Positions 57,480 to 64,000 of a stretch of 64,000 nucleotides of DNA are shown one piece after another. The stretch's first letter is position 1, and each line of letters begins with the position of its first letter. The notes beneath the pieces are model-generated. The model had not been told where the DNA came from. It ran no database searches and worked only from the letters and a program-made list of their open reading frames with translations. Position numbers and translations under genes: made by a program. The DNA comes from Cheilinus undulatus (Eukaryota; Chordata; Actinopteri; Labriformes; Labridae). The stretch is from positions 48,932,874 to 48,996,873 of the forward strand of contig NC_054868.1 in the NCBI RefSeq assembly GCF_018320785.1, given 5' to 3'.

Positions 57480-57965
57480 CACTTGAAATTTAGCTCAGGT
57501 TCATCACATTTCTCTGGATCTTTGCTGAGATGTTTCTACACCTTGCTTGGAGTCCACCTGTGGTCAGTTAAATGATTGGATTTGGAAAGGGGCACACCTC
57601 CCAGCTAACAAAGCATATCAGAGCAAAACCCAAGCCATGAGGTCAAAGGAACTGCCTGCAGAGCTCAGAGAGAGGATTGTTGACAGGCATAGATCTGGGG
57701 AAAGCTACAGAAAATATTCTATAATTCTCAAATGGAAGAAGTTTGGCACAAACAGGACTCTTCCAAGGGCCTGCTGCCTGGCTGAACTGAGCAAACAGGG
57801 TGAAGGCCCTTAGTAGGAGAGACCAAGGACTTGATGGTCACTGACTGAGCTCCAGAGATCCTGTGTGGAGATGGGACAACGTTCCAAAAGGACAACTATC
57901 ACTGCAGCCCTCCACTGATCTGGACTTAAGGCCAAGTGGCTAGGTGGAAACCACTCCTTGAAACC
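57480..57965 (+). mobile_element. Tc1-like relic, 5' and N-terminal part (salmonid-type lineage)
   Basis: Contains the leader (GGAGTCCACCTGTGGTCAG), then a reading frame starting M-R-S-K-E-L-P-A-E-L-R-E-R-I-V at 57637, with the helix-turn-helix region shortened, then I-L-K-W-K-K-F-G-T-N-R-T-L-P-R. Further stretches (CTCCAGAGATCCTGTGTGGA, GGACAACTATCACTGCAGCC) continue the gene with frameshifts to 57960. The catalytic half is absent. Confidence 0.8.
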
Positions 57966-58080
57966 TTATCATTGCCCATTCACTACTTCCTGTGTTTTTG
58001 CCATAAAACCAGTCATGTTAAACACTTTTCAGGATTTTAGGACCAACGTGCTGAGTAAAATCCTTCTTGTTTATTTAAAG

Positions 58081-58670
58081 CAGGGGTCATTAACTCCATT
58101 TTCACAAGGGCCAGCTTTTCCTGCCTGATGCTGTGGGGGACGGCCATTAAAATAAGCAGAAATAAAATCAACATTTTTGTCTAATCAACATATTCTTGTA
58201 AAAATATCTTTCCAAAATAATTTGAACTTTTTAAGCCTTTAACAGTGAGCTCCGTCCCTATCACCTACACTGCAACCAGCCACAAGACACAATTAAGATA
58301 TTTTAGCTACATGTTTCTGGAGCCCTCTTGATGTCTATCACTGAGTTTGATGCTAATATGCTGTGTCGTGATTGGCCAACAACATGTGCAGGAAACGGAT
58401 TGGATGGAAAATCGCACTCTTGAAGAGTCTTAGGTGGAAAATTGATGCAAAAACTGCAACTTTAATCAAAATAACATGTATGTTTTTACCATGCCAAATT
58501 ACAGAAATACTAGTTTGCTTCTTGTCTGATAAGCTGCTAGGTTAAAGATTTTATTTAAACTTTAAGAAAAAAAAGTTAAACAAAAGCACGCCATATTTTT
58601 GCCCTCTCAAATTTTCTGAATTTTAATAATATTCTGGGGGGCTGATGTTGCCCCCAGCTGATGATCACTG
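58081..58670. mobile_element. hAT-like MITE with perfect 8-bp target duplication
   Basis: Begins CAGGGGTCATTAAC and ends AGCTGATGATCACTG; the inverted ends agree at 10 of 14 positions. It is flanked by ATTTAAAG on both sides (58073-58080 and 58671-58678), an exact 8-bp duplication diagnostic of hAT transposition. Inside are CAAGGGCCAGC near the left and GGGGGGCTGATGTTGCCCCC near the right. It has no transposase. A longer relative is at 7325-8471. Confidence 0.9.
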
Positions 58671-58678
58671 ATTTAAAG

Positions 58679-60150
58679 CATTATTTGAAGTCAGTTAAAG
58701 CTGAATTATGGATGCTCATTGAAGCTTTATGAGTGATGAAACGTTCCAGTCCTGATCAGAGAAATACCACCAAAAACAAACAGCCAGCTTTGGACCTGTC
58801 TCCACAAAAGACTTGGCTATTTCTCCTATGAACATGGTAGAACCTTCCCTTTGGCTATCATGGATAGGGGACATTTTCAGCATCTCAGAAATGTACCACA
58901 TGTTGAACTTTTTCTATAAATTCATGGCAATAAAGTTGATCAAGTGTGTCTGAATTCACCTTACCGTCATGGTACTGTGACACAGACATTCTGGTTTTAG
59001 ATTACACGGACCTTTAAACCCCTAAACATGCCAAAAGCAATTTATTTTCCACCCAAACACATTTAAAAAGTCATGTGAAGGGCTTCTGCTAAGTTGAGAG
59101 CAAACATCAACGTGTCCAAAGATTTGTATTTTTCATGGTGACTGCTCTGGCATCTATGAGAGTAAAAATAAAACATTTGCCTGAAGTTCCAACAGAATAT
59201 GAATGCCTGATTTAAAAATGTTTTTGGAGCAAGAGTACATTCTTCACACAGAGGAATAACATGCCAGCGTCTTCTTTTTGAACATCTTTTTATAGCTAAG
59301 AAATACTCAAAGGAGACTAACAAAGATGCTTCCAAAAATACTCCGACGAGGGTTTTATGTTCACACACAACCGAAGAGAAAAAAGGTAAAAGATGGCGTG
59401 TGAGGGACTTGTCACAGCGGATGATGAAAATTTCACGCGGCAGGTTCTCCAGAGAAACCCAAGAAAGTTCTGTTTGAAAGATCTTTTACTTTAAAATTTA
59501 GATGTTTTCCTCTAAAGGCAATTGACATATTTTTTGGAAAGTTTCTTAAGCTTCACACCGAAAACAAATAAGAAGAGTAACACACACTGGAGCTGATGCA
59601 ATCCAGTTTAAAAGCGTCAAAACAGAAGTTAACAAAGTAAGTCTGGGTGAGAATGTAATCTAGGCACTCCAGTCTGCATAATAAGGAGAACAAATGAACA
59701 GTATCAAAGATGTATATTACCAGGTGTTTCATCAGAGCCAGTCATTAAATAAAAGATCAGGATCGTATCCAGAGAAGACGTTAATTAAAGGTAATCTGCA
59801 GGAAGGGAGTGACTCATCAGTTTGCTGTAAGGTGATGTAAGAGTTTCAAGGAAATTTTCATTCACCTCAAAGATTTCTACTATATTCAACCTTCATTATA
59901 ACCAGGAATATTACCACTGAGGTGTAAATCTAGCTTACAGAGAGTCCTGGCACAGAGAGTCACACAAAAAGTCTCAAATGAGACATTGCAAAAGCAATTT
60001 TGGACCTTACTTGCAATGGTAATGCTGAAAGCCTTAATTCAAATAGTATCCCAAGTGTGACATAAGGGTCCAAAGAGACAAAAGTTTAAATTGATACCAG
60101 TCTTTCTGTGGTTCACAGATAAGACGCTGTATTAAGAGACGGAGAGCAGA
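58679..60150. other. Intergenic, nothing recognised
   Basis: No exon or RNA gene recognised. The 101-codon minus-strand frame at 59063-59368 has no family features. Confidence 0.45.
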
Positions 60151-60919
60151 GGCTACGTTCACACTGTAGTTAAAAGTGGCCTGAATCTGTTTTTTTTTTT
60201 CTTTTTTGCTCATATGTGACTCAAATCTGATTTTTTATGACAGTGTGAACAGCACAAGTCACATTAAGTCTGACCTTTTTGAATCAGATTCAAGCCACTT
60301 TCATATGTGGTTCTAAATCAGACACGTATCTGATCTTTTGGAGTTCAACTGCAGTAAGAGCAACCAAACAAAAAATCTGAGGAAAAAAAACAGAATTGAG
60401 CTTAAGAGGGGACATATGAAAAAAAAAATCACTTTCTCAGGCTTTTCTAACAAAAATATGTACCCCTGGCCTGTCCAAAATTCCCTCCCCCACTCTCTTT
60501 CTCCACCTTTCAGGAAACTTGTGCTAAAACAAGCCGTTCTTAGATTTTCCCCTCATGATGTCATGTGGGGAGTTAGCCCCGCTCCCAGGTTCAGTTGGCC
60601 TTTCCCGCTTGGAAGAAAGTTCCACCCTCCTCTCCTGGAGAGCCCCATCCGTTAAGCCCCATCCATTTCCTGAGAGGGGCGTGGTCAGGGGCGGAGTCGG
60701 ACAGCTCAGTAACATTTAAAGCCATGGACACAGAAACAGCTCATTCTGAGCAGGGCTGAAACAGAGAGGTTTTTAGACATTCAAAAATACTGGAGTGTGT
60801 TTTTAGCAACAGACTTCACAGGCATGTTTTGGGGACCTCTGAGGCCAATATAAAAGGGGACCCTTATCCTTAAAAGGGTCAAATATGTCCTCTTTAAGGC
60901 CTGCAGTGTACACGTAGCT
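60151..60919. mobile_element. TTCACACTG-type MITE split by a TTAA element
   Basis: Left end GGCTACGTTCACACTGTAG and right end CTGCAGTGTACACGTAGC, the same family as 30166-30436. Its interior is interrupted at TTAA (60402) by a 488-base insert. In the uninterrupted copy the corresponding site reads GAATTGAGCATTAAGGCCTG (30402-30421). Confidence 0.85.
60402..60897. mobile_element. TTAA-targeting MITE nested in another MITE
   Basis: Bordered by TTAA at 60402-60405 and 60894-60897. Ends GAGGGGACATAT and ATATGTCCTCT are inverted repeats. It is the same family as 36125-36563, in opposite orientation (CATGTTTTGGGGACCTCTGA; CCCCTCATGATGTCATGTGG). No transposase. The target duplication is confirmed by the empty site in the copy at 30166-30436. 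Confidence 0.92.
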
Positions 60920-61559
60920 GAAATGCCTGGCGCTACAGTGCCATGTGGTGTTCAGCAGTAGCTACCTCTTTCCAAATGGGCCACTGTGTCAAATTTCACG
61001 CAAGTAAAACATATCTAAGGTTATAAAATTAAACTTCAAAATCATGAAAAATGAGGCAGTAAAATCTGCTTCAGGATGGTGTAGGCGTGTCAGTTGGATG
61101 ACCTAAAGCCACGCCCACATATTTTCCCCGCCCAAATTTAACCTAGCCAGGAAACAGGTGAAAAACTTTTTAACAGTCTAAATCCAGAATTCAGTCACAT
61201 GTAGATCTCAGTGTTTTCTCATGTTTACAGCAACCATATTCCAACATATCTAGGGTGTTTAAAGACACAGATTTTGGATTTAACTTTACAAGGTCTTTAA
61301 TATCATTTTACAGCAGGATGATATAAGGGTCAATTCTTCAATGATGGCCTATTTTGTTCAGAAAACTTTAGAAAACAACAGGTATTTTGAGAAATATTTT
61401 GATGTGTTACTTCTCATCATGTCTAGAAACTCTTTCTGACAGTGGCTGTGGTTAAATTATTTAGATAATATTAAACTTTTGTTATTTTGCTCTAACAGTC
61501 ATAGGAAAGTGTCATTTCCAACAAAGCCATACCCCCTCACATGTGGTATCATTTAAAGG
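60920..61559. other. Intergenic, nothing recognised
   Basis: No gene. GGGTGTTTAAAGACACAG at about 61253-61270 and the AGCCACGCCCACATATTTTC phrase (61107 onward) suggest further old repeats without clear ends. Confidence 0.4.
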
Positions 61560-62085
61560 GTCATTTCTTTTATTTTAACCTTTATTTAACCACATGAAAC
61601 CCATTGAGATCGAGATCTCTTTTACAATGGCCAGGTCAGCAGCAAACATAATAAATTGTACAATTCAGACACAGAATACAACAAGAAGTTAAAACGAACA
61701 GGACTTAACAGTGAAACCTGCATACTATGACAGAAAAGAGCAAAACCTTCGTGTCCAAAATAAATTGCTGGGTCTTAAGACCTTTTCTCACTACATGGTC
61801 AGCAAAAGCTTTTCGTATGCAATGATTTCTCAAATATAACTTTGTATAACTCTTGCAAATATGTTGATGAATGTGCACTGTCCTAATCAACTTGTTAAAC
61901 AATTCTTGATCCTGCCTATATAATTTTCCATCGTAATAATATTTTATTTATTTTATTTAACCATTATTTAACCAGATAAAACCCACTGGGATCGAGATCT
62001 CTTTCATGAGGGTGATCTGGCCAAGAGGTCAGCAGCACACGTCAATATTTATTGTGATAAATAACACGTATTCAAGAGACAGATA
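61560..62085 (-). repeat. Two copies of a TTTATTTAACC...GATCGAGATCTCTTT repeat
   Basis: 61567-61690 and 61945-62100 share CCTTTATTTAACCA/CATTATTTAACCAG, AAACCCA(T/C)TG(A/G)GATCGAGATC, TCTCTTT, GGCCA(A)G, GGTCAGCAGCA and later AAACGAACA. Together the phrases resemble the conserved 3' tail of a fish non-LTR retroelement or its SINE, on the minus strand. Between them a minus-strand frame of 65 codons (61705-61902) has no recognised domain. Family assignment is uncertain; the repetition itself is clear. Confidence 0.55.
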
Positions 62086-63379
62086 ACAAACAATATGTTG
62101 AAACGAACAATTGTTCCATGGACTGGAGTTGTCTGTCATTTAAGATAGGGCAAAAGTTTTCCAGTGATATGAGGATAATATGCTAGTTTAAGGCCTGGAA
62201 CCTCAGACAAATACAAAAGAGCAGAAATTATTACAATTAAAATACAAATCTAACAACATAGTCAATGTTTCATTAAGGAATTGTTGAAATTTAGAAGGTG
62301 CTTTCCTTGATCACTCTATGGGTTGAATCATGTCTGAACATATGAAGGTTTTTTTTTTATCTCCAGCAATTGCATAAACTACTGATCATTGAAATAAGAG
62401 AAATAAAACCCAACAATCAGGTAAGAAAACTAGTGAAGAATGTCCTTACTGCTTAGTTGCATTCAGATTTATGCATCCCTCACTTTATAGTTACCCTTTC
62501 CCTCAAACAGTCGCTGTTTAATCCTGAACTATGACAAATCATGTTTCCAGTGTTAAACTAAGGCATTAAATAAACCAAAGCCTTGACATTAAAAATGCAG
62601 GAACTCATTTTAAAACATTTACACACCCTGAGGAACGCTCAAAGTAGAAACAAGTTGGGTAATCTGAGATTTGACCAGGGATTCAAATGTCACTTCTCAG
62701 ATTTATTTTGATCTCTCCACAAAGACTGAATACCTCTATGAGTTATCCTGACAGTCTCTTTGTTTTGATTTTTACTCTGTATTATGTTTACAGATATGTA
62801 AAGGTCCCTTTAAGTAAATCTCAGTGCTAACACAACCTCTGGTATGGAACAAACATGATAAAAGAATAATAAAGACAGCTCTGATGTTATTGGCAGAGTC
62901 AAACAGGTCACATAGTCTTTCATAAGAGAAGGTGATGTAATGAGGTTCACCTTGTGTACCGTCAGCACCATGGGCATTCTGACCCAGCAGAGGAAAGTTG
63001 ATTGCCAGTATTGACGGATGATCAGAATCTGGCAGCTTCCCCCTCAGTACTGTGTACCCAAACTGAACGACCCTGAATCTGGTCAGGGTGCTCTGACTTC
63101 ACAGATGAGTCAGTTCCCCTTAACTTTATGTGTTATCTTTTCCCATGTGCTCACGCTGCTTTCAACAACAACAGTTTGTTAGAAAACTCTGGTTGTGCGA
63201 GGACAGTCAGTGACAGTCACATGGCTGTCTGCCAGGAGCTGTTTGACAGAATTTTGGCTATCCATGTCGTTCCATATGAGGCTTTGTTACACTGATTGTA
63301 ATGTCAGAGTGGCCTATGTTTCATACAATTGCTAGAATGTTGGGTCTAAGGTCTTCTTTTCTGACTTTTTCCTTTTACG
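62086..63379. other. Intergenic, nothing recognised
   Basis: No exon, RNA gene or repeat end recognised. Confidence 0.45.
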
Positions 63380-63517
63380 ATCTGTCAAATGTTTTCTATT
63401 GATGACAAGACCTTGACTATTTTATTGTGAAGCCATGCTGTTGTGATGAATGCAGTTTAGCACTGTCTTGCTGAAATATGCAAGGCCTTTCCTGAAACAG
63501 ATGTTGTCAGTATGGAA

Positions 63518-63583
63518 GCATATTTAGGGACCTCTGAGACCAATATAAACTTATCTTAAAGGAATAAAATATGTCCCCTTTAA
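63518..63583. mobile_element. Fragment of the TTAA MITE family
   Basis: TTTAGGGACCTCTGAGACCA, AATATAAACTT and AATATGTCCCCTTTAA match one end of the elements at 36125-36563 and 60402-60897. Only the terminal part is present, ending in TTAA at 63580-63583. The left junction lacks TTAA, so a deletion has removed the rest together with part of the host Tc1 element. Confidence 0.7.
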
Positions 63584-63589
63584 ATGAGC

Positions 63590-63840
63590 TTTGGCCCAGA
63601 GAAGATAGCAGTGTTTCTGGATCGAGTTCACATATGACTTCTTCTTTGCATGATACAGCTTTAACTTGCATTTGTGGATGGAACAGCAATGATTTCTTGA
63701 AGTGTTCCTGAACCCATGTAGTGATTTCTTGTGCAGAATCATGCCTGTTTTTAATGCAGTGCCACCTGAGGGTCCAAAGATCACCAGTATCAATGCTGGT
63801 GGCCATTTCTCCAGATTCTCTGAATCTTTTGTAGATATGA
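63590..63840 (-). pseudogene. Tc1-like transposase N-terminal fragment, minus strand
   Basis: Minus-strand frames contain I-T-T-W-V-Q-E-H-F-K-K-S-L, then I-H-K-C-K-L-K-L-Y-H-A-K-K-K-S-Y-V-N and L-L-W-A-K-A-H-L-K, the segment just before the first catalytic aspartate in Tc1-like transposases. The pieces fall in two frames (63507-63806 and 63551-63934), so at least one frameshift separates them. The catalytic core is missing. Confidence 0.75.
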
Positions 63841-64000
63841 TGTACTGTTGATGGTGGGATATGCTTCTGAGAGTCCCTGCCTCTCTAAAATGCTTTAAAA
63901 AAAATATCAATTCATGTAATCTACCTGTTGCCAATTAACTTGATAAGTTGCCAAAAGCTTCTCCAGCTGTTTTCATTAGCACCACTTACTTTTCCAGCCT

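Larger units (their letters stand above)
63380..64000 (-). mobile_element. Tc1-like relic, minus strand, running off the window
   Basis: Same lineage as 48857-50490, inverted. 63420-63517 holds the 3' half of the gene, 63584-63840 the N-terminal half, and 63840-64000 the leader. It continues beyond the right edge. A TTAA-element fragment interrupts it at about 63518-63583. Confidence 0.75.

Noticed and set aside
1..64000. CRISPR array, operon, phage or endogenous virus
   Set aside because: The tandem repeats lack regular unique spacers, genes are intron-split, and no capsid, envelope or reverse-transcriptase motif could be read.

Overview
The window looks like nuclear DNA of a ray-finned fish, most likely a percomorph teleost. 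It holds two intron-split vertebrate genes, both on the + strand, in a background rich in fish-type DNA transposons: several Tc1/mariner lineages, hAT-like and Harbinger-like MITEs, and TTAA-targeting elements. It also holds tRNA-derived SINE relics and long GATG/ATCC simple-repeat arrays. There is no prokaryotic gene organisation and no CRISPR array. I recognised no structured RNA gene and no viral gene.

Gene 1 is nptxr, the neuronal pentraxin receptor, in five coding exons at 9118-9858, 18228-18627, 19460-19701, 22835-23014 and 28328-28573. All have canonical GT/AG borders and joining phases, and they encode about 602 residues: an N-terminal membrane anchor, coiled coils and a C-terminal pentraxin domain. 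A GC-rich promoter and 5' UTR lie at about 8640-9117, and a 3' UTR with a poly(A) signal ends near 29380. Gene 2 is dnal4, an LC8-type dynein light chain, with three coding exons at 51391-51462, 53876-53959 and 54130-54294 (106 residues). It probably has a non-coding first exon ending at 50880 behind a CCAAT/GC-box promoter, and poly(A) signals between 54757 and 55130. NPTXR and DNAL4 are also neighbours in the same orientation in human (22q13.1), so this is an old syntenic pair. Their products act separately (synaptic pentraxin; dynein light chain), so the pairing is one of position, not of pathway.

Layout: 1-8.6 kb is non-coding with an ATCC array (5.1-5.6 kb), a Tc1 end (6.8-7.05 kb) and a hAT-like element (7.3-8.5 kb). 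Then come nptxr with repeat-bearing introns (9.1-29.4 kb) and a 21 kb intergenic region of nested transposons and minisatellites (29.4-50.7 kb). dnal4 follows (50.75-55.15 kb), then more transposon relics to the end; the last one, a Tc1 relic, runs off the right edge.

I did not find a new biological system. The parts most worth a second look are the nested insertions whose target duplications can be read directly (38.8-40.4, 35.1-36.9 and 60.15-60.92 kb), non-autonomous elements that carry internal minisatellites, and lineage features of nptxr (an AUG start with an upstream in-frame stop, an unusual charge pattern at the anchor, and a repeat-rich exon 2). Family names for repeats rest on recognition, without a library search.
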